Source: Pseudomonadota bacterium (GTDB lineage: Bacteria; Pseudomonadota; Alphaproteobacteria; Rhizobiales; Rhizobiaceae). From it: DNA of 13,756 nt. The notes beneath the pieces are model-generated. The model had not been told where the DNA came from. It saw only the letters and a program-made list of their open reading frames with translations, and ran no database searches. Shown one piece after another: positions 1 to 6,985 of this stretch; position 1 is the first letter of the stretch; the number at the start of each line of letters is the position of its first letter. A program made the position numbers and the translations under genes. The stretch covers positions 1 through 13,756 of the forward strand of contig JAEYXI010000022.1 of the NCBI GenBank assembly GCA_023428515.1, given 5' to 3'.

Positions 1-1527
1 GCTGGCAGGCGTTCCAACGACGCCGGCTTCCGTAAGGGCTGACAGAGCGAGCGACTGGTCGAGATGCTCCGCGCGCCATGCAAGCAGCCGCTCGGCGAAG
101 TCCATTCGTATCGGCAGGAATGCCGGATCGCCGGCAAGATTTTCCAACTCGGCCGGGTCGCTTTCGAGATCATAAAGCAGCGGCGGCAGCCCGCCGCCGA
201 AATGCACATATTTGAACTTCTCCGTCCGGATGACAGCCAGGTTGCATTGCTGCGGCTTCAGGTCGAAATGCCGCTCGCTCTTCTCGAACGAGCGGAAATC
301 GAATTCCCAATGCGCGGCGTCGCGCCAGCCCGCAGGCGCCTTGCCCTCGACGAAGGGTGCCAGCGACCTGCCGTCGAGATGCGCCGGCGGCACCGCGCCG
401 AGCAGTTCGATCAGCGTCGGCATGATGTCCACCGCCTCGGTGAAGCGGTCGACGCGCGTGCCCGCCGTCTTCCTGCGGCCGGGATCCCTGATGATCAGCG
501 GTATGTGGTAGCTCTGGTCGAAGAAGCCGCCCTTGCCGAGCAGGAAGTGGTCGCCCATCAGTTCGGCGTGGTCCGACGTGAGGATGACGATCGTGTCGTC
601 CCAGTCGCCTTTCTCCTTGACCGCCGCCCAGACGCGGCCAAGCTGCGCATCCATCTCCGAGATCATGCCCCAGTAGAGCGCGCGAATGGCGCGGAATTCG
701 TTCTCGCTGAAATCGTGCACATTGCCCTTCATGCCGGGCAGGAATTTTGCCCGCGTCTGCTTGCGGATCGCATAGTCGAGATAAGGATGCGCGGCCGCCT
801 CCTCTCGCCAATCCGGTTTGCGTGCGAAGGCCGGGCCGTCGGCCGGATCGTAAAGCGTGTTGTAGGGCTCGGGCACGATGAAGGGCGGATGTGGGCTCAG
901 GAAGGATAGATGCGCGAACCAGTGCGTGTCCTGCTCGCCCAGCCAGCGGATGAATTCGTCGGCGAGGAATGCGGCCGGCGTCTCGTCGGAGGGATAGACA
1001 GGCGGTGCGTTGGTGACGGTCTTGCCGACGCCGCACGCAGGGCGATGAATGTCGGGAAAGCCGGCGGAGGAATCGATCCCGCGCGCCGCCAGCCAGGAGA
1101 GCCAGGGCTTCTGGTGTTCGGGCAGAAGCTGGCGGACGGTGAAGCCTGGCAGCACGCCTTCGTAGCTCTTGAGGTGCGGGTCTCCGGGCGCAAGATATCT
1201 GGGGTCGGGCGAAACGTCGGTATAGCCGAAGAGCGTCGGATCGTGGCCCAGCGCGCGGGCGGCGAGCGCGATGTTGCCGTGACGCCGGTCGAGCGGACTG
1301 CCGTTCAGGCAGACGCGGTTGTTCATCTGGTAGAGGCCCGTATAGAGGCAGGCGCGCGCCGGCGAGCAGGGCGCCGCCCCGGCATAGTGGCGGGCGAAGA
1401 GCACGCCTTCTGCCGCAAGCGCATCCGCATTCGGTGTCCTGACGACGGGATGGCCCGCCGCTGACAGGCTGTCGCCCCGCCACTGGTCGCAGGTGATGAG
1501 AAGGATATTTGGTTTTCTGAACGCCAT
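1..1527 (-). CDS. Phosphonate monoester hydrolase / arylsulfatase-like enzyme (3' end cut by window edge)
   Basis: Alkaline-phosphatase-superfamily hydrolase of the formylglycine sulfatase group; 509 residues are visible and the stop lies beyond base 1. Seen: an N-terminal metal-binding segment with D14-Q15, the sulfatase signature C54-S-P-A-R58 whose Cys is expected to be converted to formylglycine, N75, Y102, a SPHPPF segment, D319-H320 as second metal pair, and K332 in LLGKGG. From memory, length, motif order and the tail closely resemble Rhizobium leguminosarum phosphonate monoester hydrolase/phosphodiesterase, so only a few C-terminal residues should be missing. That family cleaves phosphonate and phosphate diesters and, promiscuously, sulfate esters; the true substrate cannot be told. 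The start at 1527 follows a GAGGAG ribosome site 7 bases upstream. No signal peptide is seen, so it is probably cytoplasmic. Divergent from the dioxygenase cluster. An ordinary choline-sulfatase-like or arylsulfatase role is the alternative. Confidence 0.88.
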   Translation of the reverse strand, partial: MAFRKPNILLITCDQWRGDSLSAAGHPVVRTPNADALAAEGVLFARHYAGAAPCSPARACLYTGLYQMNNRVCLNGSPLDRRHGNIALAARALGHDPTLFGYTDVSPDPRYLAPGDPHLKSYEGVLPGFTVRQLLPEHQKPWLSWLAARGIDSSAGFPDIHRPACGVGKTVTNAPPVYPSDETPAAFLADEFIRWLGEQDTHWFAHLSFLSPHPPFIVPEPYNTLYDPADGPAFARKPDWREEAAAHPYLDYAIRKQTRAKFLPGMKGNVHDFSENEFRAIRALYWGMISEMDAQLGRVWAAVKEKGDWDDTIVILTSDHAELMGDHFLLGKGGFFDQSYHIPLIIRDPGRRKTAGTRVDRFTEAVDIMPTLIELLGAVPPAHLDGRSLAPFVEGKAPAGWRDAAHWEFDFRSFEKSERHFDLKPQQCNLAVIRTEKFKYVHFGGGLPPLLYDLESDPAELENLAGDPAFLPIRMDFAERLLAWRAEHLDQSLALSALTEAGVVGTPAS

Positions 1528-1734
1528 GAGCGGTCTCCTCAGCAGGCGTCATGGAACCGAAAATCCGGCGGCTTGCAAGCATGCCTCTGCCGCATGAAAG
1601 AATGATCGCGGTCGCCATTGTTCACTTATAGAGAACGGTCCTTGCTCGAACGGCTCACTACCGGTGAACGCATCGATGGACAAGATTAAGGCCATGCAAG
1701 CGGCGAGGGCGCCGCGAAGAAGAGGAGCCTGAAA
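1528..1734. promoter_or_regulatory. Divergent intergenic region with imperfect palindrome
   Basis: This 207-bp gap separates the divergent sulfatase-like gene and the dioxygenase gene, so it must hold the promoters of both. At 1620-1636 lies a 17-bp imperfect palindrome with GTTC and GAAC ends around a TTATA core. The motif GAACGG recurs at 1633-1638 and 1648-1653, and GTGAAC at 1664-1669 mirrors GTTCAC at 1620-1625. Such a layout fits a regulator-binding region, perhaps of a MarR-type repressor as is known for mhq operons, but no such regulator is encoded in the window. I could not fix convincing -35/-10 pairs. Confidence 0.35.
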
Positions 1735-2667
1735 ATGCTCAACCAGATCAAGGGCCTGCACCACGTCACCTCGATGGCGAAGGATGCGCGCGAGAACAAC
1801 GACTTCTTCACCCACAAGCTCGGCCTGCGCCGGGTCAAGAAGACCGTCAACTTCGACGCGCCTGACGTCTACCACCTCTATTATGCGGACGAGTTCGGCA
1901 CGCCGGGCTCGGTGATGACCTATTTCCCCTTCCCGCACATCACCAGGGGCCGCCCTGGTGTCGGCGAGGTCGGCACCACCGTCTTCTCGGTTCCCGAGGG
2001 AACGCTCTCCTACTGGAAAGAGCGGTTCGAGAAGCAAGGCGTCACCGGCCTCAAGGAGGAAACCAGCTTCGGCGAGAACCGGCTGCGTTTCGACGGTCCG
2101 GACGGCGACGGTTTCGCGCTTGTCGAGGACAAGGGCGACACGCGCGCTCCCTGGGCGAAGGGCGGCGTTTCCGAAGACGAGGCGATCCGCGGCTTCCATT
2201 CCGCTTCGCTCCGGCTGCGCGACGGCGGCGCGACCGAGGAGCTGTTGAAGTTCATGGGCTACGAGAATGTCGACCAGTCCGACAATGTGAAGCGCCTCGC
2301 CATCAAGGACGGCAACGGCGCCGACGTCATCGACATCGAGACGCTGCCCGGCTCACCCTTCGCCGATCTTGGCGCGGGCTCGGTGCATCACATCGCCTTC
2401 GCGGTCGAGGACCGCGCCAAGCAGCTCGAAGTCCGCAAGGCGCTCGTCGACACCGGCTACCAGGTCACGCCGGTCATCGCCCGCGACTATTTCTGGGCGT
2501 TCTACTTCCGCACGCCAGGCGGCGTGTTGTTCGAGGTCTCGACCAACGAGCCGGGCTTCGACCGCGACGAGGACACCGCTCATCTCGGCGAGGCGCTGAA
2601 ACTGCCGAGCCAGCACGCGCATCTGCGCGACTATCTGGAGAAGCACCTGCAGCCGCTCGAAAACTGA
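1735..2667 (+). CDS. VOC-family ring-cleaving dioxygenase (MhqO-like)
   Basis: 310-residue two-module vicinal-oxygen-chelate (glyoxalase fold) protein, the usual length for MhqO/LinE-type ring-cleaving dioxygenases. Module 1 runs from about residue 5 to 140 and begins GLHHVTS (H9/H10); module 2 runs from about 150 to 290 with GSVHHIAF (H218/H219) and GGVLFEVS (E267). These His/His/Glu positions are the expected metal ligands. The family opens hydroquinone or catechol-type rings with Fe(II), and in Bacillus MhqO works with the hydrolase MhqD in quinone resistance. Here an MhqD-like hydrolase gene follows directly, which supports this role. GAGGAG lies just upstream of the ATG at 1735. Expected to be cytoplasmic. 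Substrate is not established; some homologues are annotated simply as glyoxalase. Confidence 0.88.
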   Translation: MLNQIKGLHHVTSMAKDARENNDFFTHKLGLRRVKKTVNFDAPDVYHLYYADEFGTPGSVMTYFPFPHITRGRPGVGEVGTTVFSVPEGTLSYWKERFEKQGVTGLKEETSFGENRLRFDGPDGDGFALVEDKGDTRAPWAKGGVSEDEAIRGFHSASLRLRDGGATEELLKFMGYENVDQSDNVKRLAIKDGNGADVIDIETLPGSPFADLGAGSVHHIAFAVEDRAKQLEVRKALVDTGYQVTPVIARDYFWAFYFRTPGGVLFEVSTNEPGFDRDEDTAHLGEALKLPSQHAHLRDYLEKHLQPLEN

Positions 2668-2680
2668 TCTTTGTTTATCC

Positions 2681-2714
2681 GCAATTCCAGGAGACCCACT
2701 TTTCCTGGAATTGC
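2681..2714 (+). repeat. Perfect 12-bp inverted repeat between dioxygenase and hydrolase genes
   Basis: Left arm GCAATTCCAGGA (2681-2692) and right arm TCCTGGAATTGC (2703-2714) are exact reverse complements with a 10-base spacer; two more pairs (one G-U) can extend the stem inward. No T-run follows, so it is not a classical terminator. It ends only a few bases before the ribosome site of the next gene (AGGAGA at 2721). It may be a stem-loop that tunes relative expression or mRNA stability in the operon, or a two-half-site protein-binding site with centres about two helical turns apart. Confidence 0.75.
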
Positions 2715-2731
2715 TCCGACAGGAGACAGCA

Positions 2732-3358
2732 ATGTCCACAGACAGCTACATCCACAAGGTCCTGCCCGGTACGCCGGGCGGACCGCTCGTCTTCACCTTC
2801 CACGGCACGGGCGGCGACGAGAGCCAGCTCCTTGGCCTTGTGCGCGAGTTCTTGCCAACGGCGACGATCGTATCGCCGCGCGGCGATATCTCGGAATATG
2901 GCGCGGCGCGCTTCTTCCGCCGGACCGGCGAGGGCGTCTACGACATGGACGACCTGGCAAGGGCGACGAAGAAGATGGCGGCCTTCGTCCGCGCGCATGT
3001 CGAGGCGGCGAAGCCGTCGGCGGTGCTCGGGCTCGGCTATTCCAACGGCGCCAACATCCTGGCTTCCGTCGTCTTCGCCGATCCGCAACTGTTCGACGCC
3101 ACGGTGCTGATGCATCCGCTGATCCCGTTCGAGCCCGAGGTCGACGGCGATCTCGCGGGTCGACCCATACTGATCACCGCGGGGCGGCGCGACCCGATCT
3201 GCCCGCCCAACCTCACCGTGCGGCTTGAGGCGAATCTGCGCGCGCGCGGCGCCGACGCCAGGGTTGAATGGCACGAGGGCGGACACGAGATAAGAGAGAA
3301 CGAAATCGCCGCTACGCGGCTATTCCTCGAAGAATCCCAACCGACCGGAGTGAAATGA
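2732..3358 (+). CDS. Alpha/beta hydrolase, phospholipase/carboxylesterase type (MhqD-like)
   Basis: 208-residue serine hydrolase of the small esterase/carboxylesterase group that includes MhqD. Seen: oxyanion-hole segment FTFHGTGGDE near the N-terminus, nucleophile elbow G-Y-S104-N-G, acid in AGRRD154PICP, and catalytic His in EGGH185E. This is a complete Ser-Asp-His triad. No signal peptide or membrane span, so cytoplasmic. The ATG at 2732 is preferred because AGGAGA sits six bases before it; a TTG at 2711 in the same frame lies inside the inverted-repeat arm and is unlikely. It is 64 bases downstream of the dioxygenase and its stop overlaps the next start (TGATG), so these genes are probably one transcript. 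Likely role is hydrolysis of a ring-cleavage product or quinone-derived ester, inferred from the gene pairing. Confidence 0.88.
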   Translation: MSTDSYIHKVLPGTPGGPLVFTFHGTGGDESQLLGLVREFLPTATIVSPRGDISEYGAARFFRRTGEGVYDMDDLARATKKMAAFVRAHVEAAKPSAVLGLGYSNGANILASVVFADPQLFDATVLMHPLIPFEPEVDGDLAGRPILITAGRRDPICPPNLTVRLEANLRARGADARVEWHEGGHEIRENEIAATRLFLEESQPTGVK

Positions 3359-3663
3359 TGTCCGACCAGATCCAAAGTCCTGCAATCGAGCTCGAGGACA
3401 AGGGCTCGAAGGGGCGCTACTTCCTTCGCGCGCCCACCGGCGAGGAAGCCGAGATGACCTTCACCAAAATCGGCGAGCATCAGCTCATCATCGATCACAC
3501 CGAAGTGCCCGACACGTTCCGCGGCCAGGGTGCAGGACTTCGGCTCGTCACGCGCGCGGTCGAGGACGCCCGCGCGGCGGGCAAGAAGATCATCCCGCTC
3601 TGCCCGTTCGCCGCCGCGCAGTTCCGCCGTCACCCGGAATGGGCCGACGTGCTGAAGACCTGA
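3358..3663 (+). CDS. Small GNAT-type N-acetyltransferase (YidJ/Acetyltransf_CG-like), copy 1
   Basis: 101-residue protein matching the small GCN5-related family recalled as Acetyltransf_CG (PF14542). Seen: a beta-rich N-terminal half, then DHTEVPDTFRGQGAG where R-G-Q-G-A-G is the acetyl-CoA loop, a helix with AVEDARA, and the family tail PLCPFAAAQFRRHPEW. Members are about 90-100 residues and mostly of unknown substrate. The start at 3358 shares its A with the upstream TGA (TGATG); GGAG at 3347-3350 is 7 bases away. An in-frame ATG at 3355 is also possible. The overlap suggests translational coupling to the hydrolase. A paralogue follows, and both share the 20-base block GCGGTCGAGGACGCCCGCGC. 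Confidence 0.85.
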   Translation: MSDQIQSPAIELEDKGSKGRYFLRAPTGEEAEMTFTKIGEHQLIIDHTEVPDTFRGQGAGLRLVTRAVEDARAAGKKIIPLCPFAAAQFRRHPEWADVLKT

Positions 3664-3673
3664 CCGGAAAACC

Positions 3674-3703
3674 GTTGGCCGAACTGGAACCGGATCGGCC
3701 AAC
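3674..3703. repeat. 9-bp perfect inverted repeat between the two acetyltransferase genes
   Basis: GTTGGCCGA (3674-3682) and TCGGCCAAC (3695-3703) are exact reverse complements with a 12-base loop, just after the stop of the first acetyltransferase and before the second. There is no T-run behind it, so it is not a standard terminator. It may be an mRNA-stabilising stem or a protein site. Confidence 0.5.
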
Positions 3704-3733
3704 ACGGCTTAACGGTGGAGGCCGGAGAACCAA

Positions 3734-4027
3734 ATGAGCGATGCCGAGATCAAGCTGGAGCGCAACGGACGCCAGGGTCGCTACATCCTGCCTCTGCCCG
3801 ACAGCGAACCGGCCCGGCTCACCTTCGTCGAGACCCGCCCCGATCATATCGCGATTGATTATAGCTTTGTGCCGCCCGCCTGGCGCGGTCGCGGCGTGGC
3901 GTTGAAGCTGATCACCAGGGCGGTCGAGGACGCCCGCGCCAAGGACCACAAGATCACGCCGCTCTGCGGCTATGTCGCAGCCGAGTTCCGGCGTCATCCG
4001 CAATGGGCGGATGTACTGGAGCGGTGA
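3734..4027 (+). CDS. Small GNAT-type N-acetyltransferase (YidJ/Acetyltransf_CG-like), copy 2
   Basis: 97-residue paralogue of the preceding gene. The same order of elements is visible: IDYSFVPPAWRGRGVA with the acetyl-CoA loop R-G-R-G-V-A, AVEDARA, then PLCGYVAAEFRRHPQW. By eye about half of the residues agree with copy 1, concentrated in the C-terminal two thirds, so the pair looks like an old tandem duplication. GGAGA at 3724-3728 is five bases from the ATG. The 70-base gap after copy 1 contains an inverted repeat but no clear promoter, so it is probably co-transcribed. Substrate unknown; the family is poorly characterised. Confidence 0.83.
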   Translation: MSDAEIKLERNGRQGRYILPLPDSEPARLTFVETRPDHIAIDYSFVPPAWRGRGVALKLITRAVEDARAKDHKITPLCGYVAAEFRRHPQWADVLER

Positions 4028-4032
4028 CATCT

Positions 4033-4085
4033 GGCCGGATCGTTCGCCTGAAGCTGCCCGGCGGGCCACCGGCCGAACTTTCTTG
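4033..4085 (+). terminator. Possible GC-rich terminator after acetyltransferase genes
   Basis: GGCCGG (4033-4038) can pair with CCGGCC (4069-4074), with an inner GCCC/GGGC stem (4056-4059 with 4063-4066), followed by the T-rich stretch ACTTTCTT. The loop is long and the T-run imperfect, so this is only a candidate end for the dioxygenase-hydrolase-acetyltransferase transcript. Confidence 0.3.
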
Positions 4086-4241
4086 ACCTATCTCGGCCAT
4101 GAAATTCGTTGTTTTTCAACGGGGTGGAATCTTCTGCCCGGATGCGATTAGCAATTTGTTCATACTTGAAATATTGACCGAATTTGCCCGAAATAAACGA
4201 AACAAGTCAGATACATCGGGCATGAAACGGCAACATCGGTC

Positions 4242-4266
4242 GGAAACAGAGGCTGCCTAATTTGTT
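4242..4266 (+). promoter_or_regulatory. Weak candidate EcfG-type (general stress sigma) promoter
   Basis: GGAAA at 4242-4246 is followed after 16 bases by TGTT (4263-4266), resembling the alphaproteobacterial EcfG pattern GGAAC-N16/17-CGTT with two mismatches. It sits about 40 bases before the start of the small membrane protein, a suitable distance. The 276-bp stretch 4028-4303 around it is AT-richer than its surroundings and contains no gene I can support. The match is short and could be chance. Confidence 0.3.
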
Positions 4267-4303
4267 CTCATCCAGTCAGGTTTGACAACAAAGGCCCTGG
4301 GCT

Positions 4304-4678
4304 ATGTCCGCCATCATTGAAAAGGATTTCGATCGCAACCTCCGGCCGCGTGAGCGTCATCGGGGCTTTCCGAGGCTGGCGCTCCGTCAGCGCAGCGCGG
4401 AGCATCCGCTGATTATGTTCTTCCTGGTCGTCGCTGCGGCTTTCACCGCGATGGCGGTGGTCCCGCCCTCCGGTGCCGCCTTCGCCTCGTTCAAGGCTTC
4501 TGTCGTCACCTCCGGACCGGCCTCGGCTGAAGCGCCGAGGAGCGTCGGCCTGTCTGAAATCGACATTGCCTGCCATGGCCAGGCCTGGGGCGCCGAGAGC
4601 GCCGAATGCCTCGCCATGATCGCCAGGGAATCCGGCCGCGCCGACGGCCGAAAGGTTCGGGTCGTCGCCGGCGCTTAG
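4304..4678 (+). CDS. Hypothetical single-span membrane-anchored protein with periplasmic Cys pair
   Basis: 124-residue protein of unknown function. Residues 1-34 are strongly basic (RNLRPRERHRG), 35-53 form a hydrophobic span (HPLIMFFLVVAAAF and onward), and the remainder is Ala/Ser/Pro-rich ending in a more conserved-looking segment ACHGQAWGAESAECLAMIAR. The positive-inside rule puts the N-terminus in the cytoplasm and the C-terminal part, with its only two cysteines, in the periplasm, where they may form a disulfide. AAGG at 4291-4294 is a weak ribosome site for the ATG at 4304. The gene is followed by a strong intrinsic terminator. I recall similar short proteins in rhizobia annotated as hypothetical, but cannot name a family. 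An overlapping minus-strand reading frame (4268-4753) lacks any recognisable features and is less likely. Confidence 0.7.
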   Translation: MSAIIEKDFDRNLRPRERHRGFPRLALRQRSAEHPLIMFFLVVAAAFTAMAVVPPSGAAFASFKASVVTSGPASAEAPRSVGLSEIDIACHGQAWGAESAECLAMIARESGRADGRKVRVVAGA

Positions 4679-4753
4679 GGCGCGATCCCACCGGGAAGAA
4701 GCGCCGCAGACCTCATGATCTCCCCCGCCGCGCACTTCGCGCGACCAACTCAA

Positions 4754-4786
4754 GCCCCGCCAACCCTGCCGGCGGGGCGTTTTTTT
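4754..4786 (+). terminator. Intrinsic (rho-independent) terminator
   Basis: GCCCCGCC (4754-4761) pairs exactly with GGCGGGGC (4771-4778) across a 9-base loop, followed by seven T's (4780-4786). It lies 75 bases after the small membrane protein gene and would end that transcript. In the other direction there is no good T-run, so it does not obviously serve the converging kinase gene. Confidence 0.9.
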
Positions 4787-4818
4787 GGTGGTTTCGTCAG
4801 CCTGGCTGGCGGCCAGGA

Positions 4819-6903
4819 TCAGTGCGCCAGCGCCTGATCGTTGACGGCGGCGAGCGCGCTGCGCACGTCGAGCGTCGAGAACGGCTTTTCCAGCACCAGC
4901 GGTCGTTCATGCGGCGGCAGTGCACCGATCTCGGCGCGGGCGCCGACCATGTCGCCGGTGACCAGCACGAAGCGCTTGGCGAGATCCGGCCGCTGCGTGA
5001 CGAGTTCGCGATAGATGGTGATGCCGCTCGCCTCGGGCATGCGCAGGTCGCTGAAGACGATGTCCGGCTTGTAGTCGGCAAGCAGCACGGGCGCCGAGGC
5101 CCAGGCGGTCACGACCAGCGACTTGACGCCCATCAGCTCGAGGATGTCGGAGAGCGACGCCGCGACGTCGGGCTCGTCGTCGATGATCAGAGCGTGGCGT
5201 AATGTCGTCGACCGGGTTTCCGGTTGGGCTGCGCCGACATGGGGTCCGACGAAGGCGGGGAGCTCGACGATGAAACGCGCGCCATTGGGGATCACCTCCT
5301 CGAAGCGGATCGATCCCTTGTGGCGCTCGACGATCGCCTTCGAGATGGAAAGCCCGATGCCGGTGCCGACGCCCACCGGCTTGGTGGTGAAATAGGAATC
5401 GAAGATGCGGTCGCGGATCGCCGGCGAGATGCCGGGACCGGTGTCCTCGACGGAGAAGCCGACGTTCCGTTCACCGATCCGGAAGGTCCTCACCGTGATC
5501 TTTCGCTCGCCATTCTGGGCGGCCAGCGCATGCTGGCTATTGATGAGGAAATTGGCGGCGACCTGGGTGATGTGGTCGGCGTCGGCAAGCACGGGAACCT
5601 GCCCCTGCTCGAAATGGGTGCTGATGGTGATGCCGCTCGAGCGCGCGCCGTAGGCTGTGACGTCGAGGGCGGCGCGCACCGCGCTGTTGAGGTCGGTCTC
5701 GGCCGGCACGGTCGGATGCAGGCGCACCATGCCGAGGAAGCTCTTGACGATGCGGCCGCAGCGTTCGGCCGCGGCACGCACCTTCTCTGCACGCAGCTTG
5801 GTCTGCTGGTCCGGCGCGAATTCGTGCAGCAGCGTCGACTGTGCGACCACCACCGCCAGCGGATTGTTTAGCTCGTGCGAGACGCCGGCGAGCAGCGAGC
5901 CCATTGCCGCCATCTTCTCGTTCTGGTGCAGCTTCTCGCGCTGCCGGTTGATCTCCTCCTCGGCGCGACGCTTTTCCCTGAGGTCGCGGATGGAGCCGAA
6001 GAATAGCTTGCGGTCGGCGACCTTCATCTCGGTCGCCGTCAGCTCTATCGGGAAGATCTCGCCGCTGGCGTTCTGGGTGATCGTCTCCATGCGCTGGCCA
6101 AGCATCGGCGCGCCGCGCCCTGCCATGTAGTCGGCGCCGGTCTCGTAGCCCTTGCGGTAGAAGTGCGGGATGATCGTGTCGATGAGGTCCTTGCCGAGGA
6201 TTTCCGCGCGCTTGTAGCTGTAGATGCGCTCGGCGGCCGGGTTGAACTCGATGATCGAGCCGGTCTCGTCGATGACGATGATCGCATCGAGCGAGGCCTG
6301 CAGCATGGTCTGGCGGATGATCTCGCTGACATGCGCGTCCGACAAAGAGCGCTCGATCGCCGCGCCGAGCGCCATGGCGACGATCTCGACGGCGGCCTTC
6401 TCCTCGTCGGTCCAGCGCCGCTCCACCGCGCAGTCGTTGATGGCGAGCGTTCCCCACAGATGCCCGTTGGCGAAGACGGTGACGGAGAGGAACGACTTGA
6501 TCTTCTGGTTGTCGAAGTCGCGGCGCAGATAGCCCTCGATCTCGCGGGTGCGGCCGGCGAACATCTTGCCCTGGCGAACCTCCTCGGCGAGCCGTTCGAG
6601 CAGGGGATCGCTGTTGACCACCGACTGCAGGATGACGCTCGGCCCGGCCGCGTTGCCCACCGCTTCCTTGTCAACCCAATAAGCGGCGATCGATTGCGCG
6701 AAACCCTCGCCCGGCAGTTCGCGCAGCCGGAAAAGGATCGCCCTGTGGCCGCCGAGCGAACGGGCGAGAAGCTCCAGGATCTCGTCGATGAGCCCCTGCC
6801 ACTCCGCGGTTTCGTGCAGTCTCCTCACGATCCGCGCGGCCGCGAGCGTGCAACCCGGCTCGGTTATCGCCAGATCGGTGCTCGGAGGCTGGGTTTCGAT
6901 CAT
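4819..6903 (-). CDS. Hybrid sensor histidine kinase (GAF-PAS-HisKA-HATPase-REC)
   Basis: 694-residue cytoplasmic-looking sensor kinase; no membrane span is visible. Order: GAF-like sensor about 20-190, PAS about 197-310 (DAIIVIDETGSIIEFNPAAE), a short coiled coil, HisKA with phospho-His H343 in SHELNNP, HATPase_c about 435-545 with D487-T-G-P-G-I and GTGIGLS, and a C-terminal receiver about 570-690 with acidic pair D575-D576, phospho-acceptor D619 in FSDLRMP, and the conserved Lys in LEKPF. All catalytic residues are present, so it should be active. GAAGGG precedes the ATG at 6903. It lies 82 bases downstream of an OmpR-type regulator on the same strand, its likely partner. No histidine phosphotransfer protein is encoded here, so the attached receiver may act as a regulatory domain or relay through a distant HPt. 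The signal is unknown; GAF and PAS allow a small ligand, redox or cofactor input. Confidence 0.92.
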   Translation of the reverse strand: MIETQPPSTDLAITEPGCTLAAARIVRRLHETAEWQGLIDEILELLARSLGGHRAILFRLRELPGEGFAQSIAAYWVDKEAVGNAAGPSVILQSVVNSDPLLERLAEEVRQGKMFAGRTREIEGYLRRDFDNQKIKSFLSVTVFANGHLWGTLAINDCAVERRWTDEEKAAVEIVAMALGAAIERSLSDAHVSEIIRQTMLQASLDAIIVIDETGSIIEFNPAAERIYSYKRAEILGKDLIDTIIPHFYRKGYETGADYMAGRGAPMLGQRMETITQNASGEIFPIELTATEMKVADRKLFFGSIRDLREKRRAEEEINRQREKLHQNEKMAAMGSLLAGVSHELNNPLAVVVAQSTLLHEFAPDQQTKLRAEKVRAAAERCGRIVKSFLGMVRLHPTVPAETDLNSAVRAALDVTAYGARSSGITISTHFEQGQVPVLADADHITQVAANFLINSQHALAAQNGERKITVRTFRIGERNVGFSVEDTGPGISPAIRDRIFDSYFTTKPVGVGTGIGLSISKAIVERHKGSIRFEEVIPNGARFIVELPAFVGPHVGAAQPETRSTTLRHALIIDDEPDVAASLSDILELMGVKSLVVTAWASAPVLLADYKPDIVFSDLRMPEASGITIYRELVTQRPDLAKRFVLVTGDMVGARAEIGALPPHERPLVLEKPFSTLDVRSALAAVNDQALAH

Positions 6904-6985
6904 GCGGGCCCTTCAGCCGGCGGATACAGAAATTCCAGGAAAAGTGTGCAGCGGTTTTCCGTCCGGAACTGCATAAAACAACTGC

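Noticed and set aside
170..1618. Long minus-strand open frame overlapping the sulfatase-like gene in another frame
   Set aside because: Arg/Ala/Pro-rich translation typical of a high-GC shadow frame; the sulfatase frame has all catalytic motifs.
4282..4287. TTGACA as a -35 box
   Set aside because: It lies only 17 bases before the ATG at 4304, so the -10 would fall inside the coding region.
4268..4753. Minus-strand frame opposite the small membrane protein
   Set aside because: It runs close to the terminator stem and lacks hydrophobic or domain features; the plus frame has a membrane span, weak ribosome site and matching terminator.
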